A stretch of DNA of 64,000 nucleotides from contig NC_071349.1 in NCBI RefSeq assembly GCF_027744825.2, forward strand, positions 2,356,001-2,420,000, given 5' to 3'. Positions 26,181-37,600 of this stretch are shown in pieces. The number at the start of each line of letters is the position of its first letter. Position 1 is the stretch's first letter. Made by a program: the position numbers and the translations under genes. The notes beneath the pieces are model-generated. The model was given only the letters and a program-made list of their open reading frames with translations, searched no databases and was not told the DNA's origin. The DNA comes from Synchiropus splendidus. Lineage: Eukaryota > Chordata > Actinopteri > Syngnathiformes > Callionymidae.

Positions 26181-28180
26181 GCTGAAAACGCGTTTTACGC
26201 ATTGTGCCATAACTTTGCAGGAAAGCTTCAGAACATCGAATTTTCACCTCCCACAATGGCAGAAATGGTCTTTCTAGTAGTTGCACATCAAATCTAAGCT
26301 GTCTGAAGTGTTTTTCCAGAATTATGAACATGTTTATGTTTGGCGTTCCGGAATTGACCTTATCTCAGTCTGAAAATGTGTTTTCTGCATTGTGCCCTAA
26401 CTTTGCAGGGAAGTTTCAGAACATGAAATTTTCACCTCCCGCTATAATAGAGAGGGTCTTTCGAGTAGTTGCACATCGAATCTAAGCTGTCTGAAATGTT
26501 TTTCCAAAGTTATCAACATTTTTATGTTTGGCGTTCTGGAACCCACCTTATCTCAGTCTGAAAACGCGTTTTCTGCATTGTGCCATAACTTTGCAGGGAA
26601 GCTTCAGAACATGAAATTTTCACTTCCCACTATAGCAGAAAGGGTCTTTCTAGTACTTGCACATCAAATCTAAGCTGTCTGAAGTGTATTTCAAAAGTTA
26701 TCAACTTTTTTATGTTTGGCGTTCCTGAATCAACCTTATCTCAGGCTGAAAACGCGTTTAACGCATTGTTCCATAAATTTGCAGGGAAGCTTCAGAACAT
26801 CGAATTTTCAACTTCCACTATAGCAGAAAGGGACTTTCTAGTAGTTGCACATCAAAGCTAAGCTGTCTGAAGTGTTTTTCCAAAGTTATCAATATTTTTA
26901 TGTTTGGTGTACCGGAATCGACCTTATCTCAGGCTGAAAACGCGTTTTCTGCATTGTGCCATAACTTTGCAGGGAAGCTTCAGAACATGAAATTTTCACA
27001 TCCCACTATAGCAGAAAGGGTCTTTCTAGTAGTTGCACATTAAAGCTAAGCTGTCTGAAGTGTTTTTCCAAACTTATCAACATTTTTATGCTTGGCGTTC
27101 CGAAACCCATCTTATCTCAGGCTGAAAACGCGTTTTACGCATTGTTCCATAACTTTGCCGTGAAGCTTCAGAACATGACATTTTCACCTCCCACAATGGC
27201 AGAAAGGGTCTTTCTAGTAGTTGCAAATCAAATGTAAGCTGTCTGAAGTGTTTTTCCAAAGTTATCAACACTTTTATGTTTGGCGTACCAGAATCGACCT
27301 TATCTCAGGCTGAAAACGCGTTTTACGCATTGTGCCACAACTTTGCATAAAGCTTCAGAACATGAAATTTTCACCTCCCTCTATAGCAGAAAGGGTCTTT
27401 CTAGTAGTTTCACGTGAATTCTAAGCTGTCTGAAGTGTTTTTCCTAAGTTATCAACATTTTTATGTTTGGCGTTCCGGAATCGACTTTATCTCAGGCTGA
27501 AAACGTGTTTTCCGCATTGTGCCATAACTTTTCAAGGAAGCTTCAGAACATGAAATTTTAAACTTCCACCATTGCAGAAAAGGTCTTTCTGGTAGTTGCA
27601 CATCAAATCTAAGCTGTCTGAAGTGTATTTCAAAAGTTATCATATTTTTTATGTTTGGCGTTCCTGAATCGACCTTATCTCAGGCTGAAAACGTGTTTAA
27701 CGCATTGTTCCATAACTTTGCAGGGAAGCTTCAGAACATGAAATTTTCACCTCCCACAATGGCAGAAAGGGTCTTTCTAGTAGTTGCACATCAAATCTAA
27801 GCTGTCTGAAGTGTTTTTCCAAAATTATCAACATTTTCATATTTGGCGTTCCGGAATCGACCTTATCTCAGGCTGAAAATGTGTTTTACGCATTGTGCCA
27901 TAACTTTGCTTGGAAGCTTCAGAACATCGAATTTTCAACTCCCACTATAGCAGAAAGTGTCTTTCAAGTAGTTGCAGATCAAATCAAAGCTGTCTGAAAT
28001 GTTTTTCCAAAGTTATCAACATTTTTATGTTTGCCGTTCTGGAACCCACCTTATCTCAGTCTGAAAACGTGTTTTCTGCATTGTGCCATAACTTTACAGG
28101 GAAGCGTCAGAACAAGAAATTTTCACCTACCGCTATAGTAGAAAGGGCCTTTCTAGTAGTTGCACGTGAAATCGAAGCTG

Positions 28181-29320
28181 TCTGAAGTGTCTTTAATAAG
28201 TTATCAACATTTTTATGTTTGGCATTCCTGATTCGACCTTATCTCTGGCTGAAAACGTGTTTTCTGCATTGTGCCACAACTTTGCAGGGAAACTTCAGAA
28301 CATGAAATTTTCACCTCCCACAATAGCATATAGGGTCTTTCTAATAGTTGCACATCAAATCTAAGCTGTCTGAAGTGTTTTTCCAAAGTTATCAACATTT
28401 TTATGTTTTGGCGTTCCGGAATCGACCTTATCTCAGGCTGAAAACGCGTTTTACGCATTGTGCCATAACTTTGCATAAAGCTTCAGAACATTACATTTTC
28501 ACATCCCACTAAAGCAGAAAGGGTCTTTCTAGTAGTTGCACATCAAATCTAAGCTGTCTGAAGTGTATTTCAAAAGTTATCATATTTTTTATGTTTGCCG
28601 TTCCTGAATCGACCTTATCTCAGGCTGAAAACGTGTTTAACGCATTGTTCCATAACTTTGCAGGGAAGCTTCAGAACATGAAATTTTCACCTCCCACAAT
28701 GGCAGAAAGGGTCTTTCTAGTAGTTGCACATCAAATCTAAGCTGTCTGAAGTGTCTTTAATAAGTTATCAACATTTTTATGTTTGGCATTCCAGAATCGA
28801 CCTTATCTCTGGCTGAAAACGCGTTTTCTGCATTGTGCCACAACTTTGCAGGGAAACTTCAGAACATGAAATTTTCACCTCCCACAATAGCATATAGGGT
28901 CTTTCTAATAGTTGCACATCAAATCTAAGCTGTCTGAAGTGTTTATCCAAAGTTATCAACATTTTTATGTTTGGCGTTCCGGAATCGACCTTATCTCAGG
29001 CTGAAAACGCGTTTTACGCATTGTGCCATAACTTTGCATAAAGCTTCAGAACATTACATTTTCACATCCCACTAAAGCAGAAAGGGTCTTTCTAGTAGTT
29101 GCACATCAAATCTAAGCTGTCTGAAGTGTATTTCAAAAGTTATCATATTTTTTATGTTTGGCGTTCCTGAATCGACCTTATCTCAGGCTGAAAACGTGTT
29201 TAACGCATTGTTCCATAACTTTGCAGGGAAGCTTCAGAACATGAAATTTTCACCACCCACAATGGCAGAAAGGGTCTTTCTAGTAGTTGCACATCAAATC
29301 TAAGCTGTCTGAAGTGTTTT
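28181..29320 (+). repeat. Three-unit (564 bp) tandem duplication
   Basis: 28,181-28,755 is followed directly by 28,745-29,320 with the same three unit types. These are the gtgtctttaataagttatc unit, the tttgcataaagcttcag unit with cattacattttcacatcc, and the gtgtatttcaaaagttatc unit with cgtgtttaacgcattgttcc. The right copy has this trio once (56.9-57.4 kb), and the alignment offset falls by 563 bp across it. Confidence 0.87.
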
Positions 29321-30807
29321 TCCAAAATTATCAACATTTTCATATTTGGCGTTCCGGAATCGACCTTATCTCAGGCTGAAAATGTGTTTTACGCATTGTG
29401 CCATAACTTTGCTTGGAAGCTTCAGAACATCGAATTTTCAACTCCCACTATAGCAGAAAGTGTCTTTCAAGTAGTTGCAGATCAAATCTAAGCTGTCTGA
29501 AATGTTTTTCCAAAGTTATCAACATTTTTATGTTTGGCGTTCTGGACCCCACCTTATCTCAGTCTGAAAACGTGTTTTTTGCATTGTGCCACAACTTTGC
29601 AGGGAAGCCTCAGAACATGAAATTTCCACTTGCCGCTATAGTAGAAAGGGTCTTTCTAGTAGTTGCTCATCGAATCTAAGCTGTCTTAAGTGTCTTTTCG
29701 AAGTTATCAACACTTTTATGTTTGGCGTTCCAGAATCGACCTTATCTCAGCCTGAAAACGCGTTTTACGCATGGTGCCATAACTTTGCAGGGAATCTTCA
29801 GAACATCAAATTTTCACCTCCCACAATGGCAGAAAGGGTCTGTCTTGTAGTTGCACATCAAATCTAAGCTGTCTGAAGTGTTTTTCCAAAGATATCAACA
29901 TTTTTATGTTTGGCGTTCCGGAACCCACCTTATCTCAGGCTGAAAACGCGTTTTCTCCATTGTGCCATAACTTTGCAGGGAAACTTCAGAACATGAAATT
30001 TTCACCTCCCACTATAGCAGAAAGGGTCTTTCTAGTAGTTGCACATCAAATCTAAGCTGTCTGAAGTGTATGTAAAAAGTTATCAACTTTTTTATGTTTG
30101 GCGTTCCTGAATCAACCTTATCTCAGGCTGAAAACGCGTTTAACGCATTGTTCCATAAATTTGCAAGGAAGCTTCAGAACATGAAATGTTCGCCTCCCAC
30201 GATAGCAGATAGGGTCTTTCGAGGAGTTGCACATCAAATCTAAGCTGTCTGAAGTGTTTTTCCAAAGTTATCAACATTTTTATGTTTGGCGTTCCAGAAA
30301 CAACCTTATCTCAGCCTGAAAATGTGATTTACATATTTTGCCATAACTTTGCAGGGAAGCTTCAGAACATGAAATATTAACCTCCCACTTTAGCAGAAAA
30401 GGTCATTCGAGAAGTTGCACATAAAATCTAAGCTGTCTTGAAGTGTTTTTCTGAAGTTATCAACATTTTTATGTTTGGCGTTCCGGAACCCACCTTATCT
30501 CAGCCTGAAAACGCGTTTTACATATTTTGCCATAACTTTGCAGGGAAGCTTCAGAACATGAAATTTTAACATCCCACTATGGCAGAAAGGGTCTTTCTAG
30601 TAGTTGCACATCAAATCTAAGCTGTCTGAAGTGTTTTTCCAAAGTTATTAACATTTTTATGTTTGGCGTTCTGAAATCAATCTTATCTCAGGCTGAAAAC
30701 GCGTTTTACGTACTGTGCCATAACTTTGCAGGGAAGCTTCAGAACATGAAATTTTCACCTCCCACTATAGCAGAAAGGGCCTTTCTAGTATTTGCACATC
30801 AAATCTA

Positions 30808-31560
30808 AGCTGTCGAAAGTGTTTTTCCAAAGTCATCAACATTTTTATTTTTGGCGTTTCGGAAGCGAACTTATCTCCGGATGAAAACGCGTTTTCTGCA
30901 TTGTGCCATAACTTTGCAGGGAAGTTTCGGAACATGAAATATTAACCTCCCACTATAGCAGAAAAGGTCATTCGAGAAGTTGCACATAAAATCTAAGCTG
31001 TCTTGAAGTGTTTTTCTGAAGTTATCAACATTTTTATGTTTGGCGTTCCGGAACCCACCTTATCTCAGCCTGAAAACGCGTTTTACATATTTTGCCATAA
31101 CTTTGCAGGGAAGCTTCAGAACATGAAATTTTAACATCCCACTATGGCAGAAAGGGTCTTTCTAGTAGTTGCACATCAAATCTAAGCTGTCTGAAGTGTT
31201 TTTCCAAAGTTATCAACATTTTTATGTTTGGCGTTCTGTAACCCACCTTATCTCAGGCTGAAAACGCGTTTTCTGCATTGTGCCGTAACTTTGCAGGGAG
31301 ACTTCAGAACATGAAATTTTCTCTTCCCACTATAGCAGAAAGGGTATTTCTAGTAGTTGCACATCAAATCTTAGCAGTCTGAATTGTTTTTCCAAAGTTC
31401 TGAATATTTTTATGCTTGGCGTTCTGAAATCAATCTTATCTCAGGCTGAAAACGCGTTTTACGTACTGTGCCATAACTTTGCAGGGAAGCTTCAGAACAT
31501 GAAATTTTAACCTCCCACTATAGCAGAAAGGGTCTTTCTAGTAGTTGCACATCAAATCTA
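30808..31560 (+). repeat. Four-unit relative of the F-C higher-order repeat
   Basis: The order here is F (gctgtcgaaagtg, ggcgtttcggaagcgaac, ctccggatgaaaa), C, a unit with ggcgttctgtaaccc, and a unit with cttagcagtctgaattg. The next F starts at 31,561, about four units on. The right copy has the same four-unit order at 59,208-59,959, which shows that it predates the large duplication. Confidence 0.8.
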
Positions 31561-33066
31561 AACTGTCGAAAGTGTTTTTCCAAAGTTAACAACATTTTTA
31601 TTTTTGGCGTTTCGGAAGCGAACTTATCTCCGGATGAAAACACGTTTTCTGCATTGTGCCATAACTTTGCAGGGAAGCTTCAGAACATGAAATTTTAACT
31701 TCCCACTATAGCAGAAAAGGTCATTCGAGAAGTTGCACATAAAATCTAAGCTGTCTTGAAGTGTTTTTCTGAAGTTATCAACATTTTTATGTTTGGCGTT
31801 CCGGAACCCACCTTATCTCAGCCAGAAAACGCGTTTTACATATTTTGCCATAACTTTGCAGGGAAGCTTCAGAACATGAAATTTTAACATCCCACCATGG
31901 CAAAAAGGGTCTTTCTAGTAGTTGCACATCAAATCTAAGCTGTCTGAAGTGTTTTTCCAAAGTTATCAATATTTTTATGTTTGGCGTTTCGGAATCGACC
32001 TTATCTCAGGCTGAAAACGCATTTCCTGCATTGTGGCATAACTTTGCAGGGTAGCTTCAGAACATGAAATTTTCACCTCCCACTGTAGCTAAAAGGGTCT
32101 TTCTAGTAGTTGCACATCAAATCTAAGCTGTCTGAAGTGTTTTTCCAAAGTTATCAACATTTTTATGTTTGGCGTTCTGGAACCCACCTAATCTCAGGCT
32201 GAAAACGCGTTTCCTGCACTGTTGCATAACTTTGCAGGGATGCTTCAGAACATGAAATGTTCGCCTCCCACTATAGCAGATAGGGTCATTCGAGGAGTTG
32301 CACATCAAATCTAAGCTGTCTGAAGTGTTTTTCCAAAGTTATCAACATTTTTATGTTTGGCGTTCTGGAACCCACCATATCTCAGGCTGAAAACGCGTTT
32401 TCTGCATTGTGCCATAACTTTGCAGGGAAGCTTCAGAACATGAAATTTTCACCTCCCACTATAGCAGAAAGTGTCTTTCTAGTAGTTGCACATCAAATCT
32501 AAGCTGTCGAAAGTGTTTTTCCAAAGTTATCAACATTTTTATTTTTGGCGTTTGGGAAGCGAACTTATCTCCGGATGAAAACGTGTTTTCTGCATTGTGC
32601 CATAACTTTGCAGGGAAGCTTCAGAACATGAAATTTTAACCACCCACTATAGCAGAAAAGGTCATTCGAGAAGTTGCACATAAAATCTAAGCTGTCTTGA
32701 AGTGTTTTTCTGAAGTAATTAACATTTTTATGTTTGGCGTTCCGGAACCCACCTTATCTCAGCCTGAAAACGCGTTTTACATATTTTGCCATAACTTTGC
32801 AGGGAAGCTTCAGAACATGAAATTTTAACATCCCACTATGGCAGAAAGGGTCTTTCTAGTAGTTGCACATCAAATCTAAGCTGTCTGAAGTGTTTTTCCA
32901 AAGTTATCAATATTTTTATGTTTGGCGTTTCGGAATCGACCTTATCTCAGGCTGAAAACGCATTTCCTGCATTGTGGCATAACTTTGCAGGGAAGCTTCA
33001 GAACATGAAATTTTCACCTCCCACTGTAGCTAAAAGGGTCTTTCTAGTAGTTGCACATCAAATCTA

Positions 33067-33254
33067 AGCTGTCTGAAGTGTTTTTCCAAAGTTATCAACA
33101 TTTTTATGTTTGGCGTTCTGGAACCCACCTAATCTCAGGCTGAAAACGCGTTTTACGCATTGTTGCATAACTTTGCAGGAAAGCTTCAGAACATGAAATT
33201 TTCAACTCCCACTATAGCAGATAGGGTCATTCGAGGAGTTGCACATCAAATCTA
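33067..33254 (+). repeat. Mosaic E/G monomer (patch conversion)
   Basis: This E unit in the second HOR copy starts E-like (acctaatctcagg), switches to G-like ttttacgcat at 33,151, shows E-like gttgcat at 33,162, becomes G-like again with ggaaagcttcag and ttttcaactcccac, then ends E-like with gatagggtcattcgagg. In copy 3, E and G exist as separate neighbouring units (34,196 and 34,008). Confidence 0.72.
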
Positions 33255-33326
33255 AGCTGTCTGAAGTGTTTTTCCAAAGTTATCAACATTTTTATGTTTG
33301 GCGTTCTGGAACCCACCTTATCTCAG

Positions 33327-33346
33327 GCTGAAAACGCGTTTTCTGC
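33327..33346. other. Dyad symmetry centred on ACGCGT in the monomer
   Basis: The core GAAAACGCGTTTTC at 33,330-33,343 is a perfect 14-bp palindrome. With flanking GCT and TGC it makes a 20-bp inverted repeat with a single mismatched pair (T opposite T). It recurs in most units of the array. In the tacgc variant the symmetry is cut to 12 bp (AAAACGCGTTTT). Two more short palindromes sit in the same unit: GAAGCTTC around the HindIII site, and TTCCGGAA in copies with the ccgg variant. Such dyads have been proposed as a non-B-DNA feature of centromeric satellites that lack a CENP-B box. Any role here is inference. Confidence 0.7.
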
Positions 33347-33368
33347 ATTGTGCCATAACTTTGCAGGG

Positions 33369-33374
33369 AAGCTT
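33369..33374. other. HindIII site, one per monomer
   Basis: AAGCTT lies at unit positions 115-120 and is kept in the great majority of copies, so complete HindIII digestion should give a 188-bp ladder. It is lost in variants with gggatgcttc or gggatgcatc, gggaatctt, gggaaacttc, gggaagcctc and gggagacttc. Uncut dimers and trimers should therefore concentrate where those variants occur, for example 16.6-17.6 kb and 40-49 kb. Confidence 0.85.
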
Positions 33375-34383
33375 CAGAACATGAAATTTTCACCTCCCAC
33401 TATAGCAGAAAGTGTCTTTCTAGTAGTTGCACATCAAATCTAAGCTGTCGAAAGTGTTTTTCCAAAGTTATCAACATTTTTATTTTTGGCGTTTCGGAAG
33501 CGAACTTATCTCCGGATGAAAACGCGTTTTCTGCATTGTGCCATAACTTTGCAGGGAAGCTTCAGAACATGAAATTTTAACCTCCCACTATAGCAGAAAA
33601 GGTCATTCGAGAAGTTGCACATAAAATCTAAGCTGTCTTGAAGTGTTTTTCTGAAGTTATTAACATTTTTATGTTTGGCGTTCCGGAACCCACCTTATCT
33701 CAGCCTGAAAACGCGTTTTACATATTTTGCCATAACTTTGCAGGGAAGCTTCAGAACATGAAATTTTAACATCCCACTATGGCAGAAAGGGTCTTTCTAG
33801 TAGTTGCACATCAAATCTAAGCTGTCTGAAGTGTTTTTCCAAAGTTATCAATATTTTTATGTTTGGCGTTTCGGAATCGACCTTATCTCAGGCTGAAAAC
33901 GCATTTCCTGCATTGTGGCATAACTTTGCAGGGAAGCTTCAGAACATGAAATTTTCACCTACCACTGTAGCTAAAAGGGTCTTTCTAGTAGTTGCACATC
34001 AAATCTAAGCTGTCTGAAGTGTTTTTCCAAAGTTATCAACATTTTTATGTTTGGCGTTCCGGAATCAACCTTATCTGAGGCTGAAAACGCGTTTTACGCA
34101 TTGTGCCATAACTTTGCAGGAAAGCTTCAGAACATGAAATTTTCAACTCCCACTATAGCAGAAAGGGTCTTTCTAGTAGTTTCACATCAAATCTAAGCTG
34201 TCTGAAGTGTTTTTCCAAAGTTATCAATATTTTTATGTTTGGCGTTCCGGAATCGACCTAATCTCAGGCTGAAAACGCGTTTCCTGCATTGTTGCATAAC
34301 TTTGCAGGGATGCTTCAGAACATGAAATGTTCGCCTCCCACTATAGCAGATAGGGTCTTTCGAGGAGTTGCACATCAAATCTA

Positions 34384-34652
34384 AGCTGTCTGAAGTGTTT
34401 TTCCAAAGTTATCAACATTTTTATGTTTGGCGTTCTGGAACCCACCTTATCTCAGGCTGAAAACGCGTTTTCTGCATTGTGCCATAACTTTGCAGGGAAG
34501 CTTATGTTTGTCGTTCCAGAAACAACCTTATCTCAGGCTGAAAATGCGTTTTACATATTTTGCCATAACTTTGCAGGGAAGCTTCACAACATGAAATTTT
34601 GACATCCCACTATGGCAGAAAGGGTCTTTCTAGTAGTTGCACATCAAATCTA
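34384..34652 (+). repeat. Full unit plus 81-bp partial unit (junction at 34,503)
   Basis: At gggaagctt the text jumps to atgtttgtcgttcc, skipping 107 bp. The span between unit starts is 269 bp, that is 188 plus 81. The same junction in the right copy is at 60,726, exactly at the local alignment offset of 26,223. This partial unit therefore existed before the large duplication. Confidence 0.9.
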
Positions 34653-37600
34653 AGCTGTCTGAAGTGTTTTTCCAAAGTTATCAACATTCTTATGTTTGGC
34701 GATCCGGAATCAACCTTATCTCAGGCTGAAAACGCGTTTTACGCATTGTGCCATAACTTTGCAGGAAAGCTTCAGAACATGAAATTTTCATCTCCCACTA
34801 CAGCAGAAAGGGTCTTTCTAGAAGTTGCATGTCAAATCTAAGCTGTCTGAACTGTTTTTCCAAAGTTATCAACATTTTTATGTTTGGCATTCCAGAATCG
34901 ACCTTATCTCTGGCTGAAAAGACGTTTTCTGCATTGTGCCATAACTTTGCAGGGAAGCTTCAGAACATGAAATTTTCATCTCCCACTACAGCAGAAAGGG
35001 TCTTTCTAGTAGTTGCATGTCAAATCTAAGCTGTCTGAAGTGTTTTTCCAAAGTTATCAACATTTTTATGTTTGGCATTCCAGAATCGACCTTATCTCAG
35101 GCTGAAAACGCGTTTTCTGCATTGTGCCACAACTTTGCAGGGAAACTTCAGAACATGAAATTTTCACCTCCCACTATAGCAGAAAGGGTCTTTCTAGTAG
35201 TTGCACATCAAATCTAAGCTGTCTGAAGTGTTTTTTCAAAGTTATCATATTTTTATGTTTGGCGTTCCGTAATTGACCTTGTCTCATGCTGAAAACGCGT
35301 TTTCTGCATTGTGCCATAACTTTGCAGGGAAGCTTCAGAACATGACATTTCAACATCCCACTATAGCAGAAAGGGTCTTTCTAGTAGTTGCACATCAAAT
35401 CTAAGCTGTTTGAAGTGTTTTTCGAAAGTTATCAACATTTTTATGTTTGGCGTTCCGGAATCGACCTTATCTCAGGCTGATAATGCGATTCACGCATTCT
35501 GCCATAACTTTGCAGGGAAGCTTCAGAACATGAAATTTTAACCTCCCACTATAGCAGAAAGGGTCTTTCTAGTAGTTGCACATCAAATCTAAGCTGTCTG
35601 AAGTGTATTTCCAAAGTTATAAACATTTTAATATTTGGCGTTCCGGAATCGACCTTATCACAGGCTGAATACGCGTTTTCTGCATTGTGCCATAACTTTG
35701 CAGGGAATCTTCAGAACATGAAATTTTCACCACCCACTATAGCAGAAAGGGTCTTTCTAGTAGTTGCACATCAAATCTAAGCTGACTGAAGTGTTTTTCG
35801 ATAGTTTTCAACATTTTTATATTTGGCGTTCCTGAATCGACCTTATCTCAGGCTGAAAACACGTTTTCTGCATTGTGCCATAACTTTGCAGGGAAGCTTC
35901 AGAACATGAAATTTTCAACTCCCACTACAGCAGAATGGGTCTTTCTAGTAGTTGCACGTCAAATCTAAGCTGTCTGAAGTGTTTTTCCAAAGTTATCAAC
36001 ATTTTTATGTTTGGCATTCCAGAATCGACCTTATCTCTGGCTGAAAACGCGTTTTCTGCATTGTGCCATAACTTTGCAGGGAAACTTCAGAACATTAAAT
36101 TTTCACCTCCCACTATAGCAGAAGGGGTCTTTCTAGTAGTTGCACATCAAATCTAAGCTGTCTGAAGTGTTTTTCCAAAGTTATCAACATTCTTATGTTT
36201 GGCGTTTCGGAATCAACCTTATCTCAGGCTGAAAACGCGTTTTCAGCATTGTGCCATCACTTTGCAGGAAAGCTGCAGAATATAAAATTTTCACCTCCCA
36301 CTATAGCAGAAAGGGTCTTTCTAGTAGTTGCACATGAAATCTAAGCTGTCTGAAGTGTTTTTTCAAAGTTATCAACATTTTTATGTTTGGCGTTCCGGAA
36401 CCCACCTTATCTCAGGCTGAAAACGCATTTTTTGCATTGTGCCATAACTTTGCAGGGAAGCTTCAGAACATGAAATTTTAACCTCCCATTATAGCAGAAA
36501 AGGTCATTCTAGTAGTTGCACATCAAATCTAAGCTGTCTTGAAGTGTTTTTCTAAAGTTATCAACATTTTTATGTTTGGCGTTCCGGAACCCACCTTATC
36601 TCAGTCTGAAAACGGGTTTTACATATTTTGCCATAACTTAGCAGGGAAGCTTAAGAACATGACATTTTAACATCCCACTATAGCAGAAATGGTCTTTCTA
36701 GTAGTTGCACATCAAATCTAAGTAGTCTGAAGTGTTTTTCCAAAGTAAACACCATTTTTATGTTTGGCGTTCCAGAAACAACCTTATCTCAGGCTGAAAA
36801 CGCGTTTTGCGCAATTTGCCATAACTTTGCAGGAAAGCCTTAGAACATGAAATTTTCACCTCCCACTATAGCAGAAAGGGTATTTCTAGTAGTTTCACAT
36901 CAAATCTAAGCTGTCTGAAGTGTTTTTCCAAAGTTATCAACATTTTTATTTTTGGCGATCCGGAATCGACCTTATCTCAGGCTGAAAACGCGTTTCCTGC
37001 ATTGTGGCATAACTTTGCAGGGATGCTTCAGAACATGAAATTTCCACCTCCCACTGTAGCAGAAAGGGTCTTTCTCGTAGTTGCACATCAAATCTAAGAT
37101 GTCTGAAGTGTTTTTCCAAAGTTATCAACATTTTTATTTTTGGCGTTCTGGAACCCACCTTATCTCAGGCTGAAAACGCATTTTCTGCATTGTGCCATAA
37201 CTTTGCAGGGCGACTTCAGAACATGAAATTTTCTCCTCCCACTATATCAGAAAGGGTATTTCTAGTAGTTGCACATCAAATCTAAGCTGTTTGAAGTGTT
37301 TTTCCAAAGTTAACACCATTCTTATGTTTGGCGTTCCAGAAACAACCTTATCTCAGGCTGAAAACGCGTTTTACACAATTTGCCATAACTTTGCAGGAAA
37401 GCTTCAGAACATTAAATTTTTACCACCCACTATAGCAGAATGGGTCTTTCTAGTAGTTCCACATCAAATCTAAGCTGTCTGAAGTGTTTTTCCAAAGATA
37501 TCAACATTTTTATGTTTGGCGTTCTGAAACCCACCTTATCTCAGGCTGAAAACGCGTTTTCTGCATTGTGCCATAACTTTGCAGGGAGACTTAAGAACAT

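Larger units (their letters stand above)
33255..33442 (+). repeat. Near-consensus 188-bp reference monomer
   Basis: I use this copy as reference, phased from agctgtctga to caaatcta. It is exactly 188 bp and about 41% G+C. In order it holds an AT-rich stretch with gtgtttttcc and catttttatg (unit positions 13-42), ggcgtt followed by a variable tetranucleotide (c/t)(c/t)gg (46-55), a diagnostic aaccca or aatcga (56-61), the AAAACGCGTTTT dyad (77-88), a diagnostic tctgc or tacgc (88-92), ccataactttgcaggg (99-114), the HindIII site (115-120), aacatgaaattttcacctcc (124-143), then agcagaaagggtctttctag and ttgcacatcaaatcta to the end. It is non-coding: 188 is not divisible by 3 and the plus strand has an in-frame stop at caaatctaa at the unit end. 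Confidence 0.92.
31561..34383 (+). repeat. 941-bp five-monomer higher-order repeat, three copies
   Basis: Copy 1 is F 31,561, C 31,749, D 31,938, E 32,126, A 32,314. Copy 2 is F 32,502, C 32,690, D 32,879, E 33,067, A 33,255. Copy 3 is F 33,443, C 33,631, D 33,820, an extra unit G at 34,008 and E 34,196, followed by A at 34,384. D is marked by ttatcaatatttttatg with gtttcctgcattgtggc and gtagctaaaagg. E is marked by acctaatctcagg, gttgcataac and gatagggtc. The 941-bp length is four 188-bp units plus the 189-bp C unit. The right copy of the large duplication lacks this array. Confidence 0.9.

Noticed and set aside
34829..35217. Tandem 60-81-codon frames with a conserved peptide (FGVPEPTLSQAENAF-like), as if a repeated small-protein family
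   Set aside because: The peptide is one frame of the consensus and recurs every 188 bp at DNA level. Changes fall at all codon positions, and frameshifts and stops are common. Minus-strand frames are equally open.
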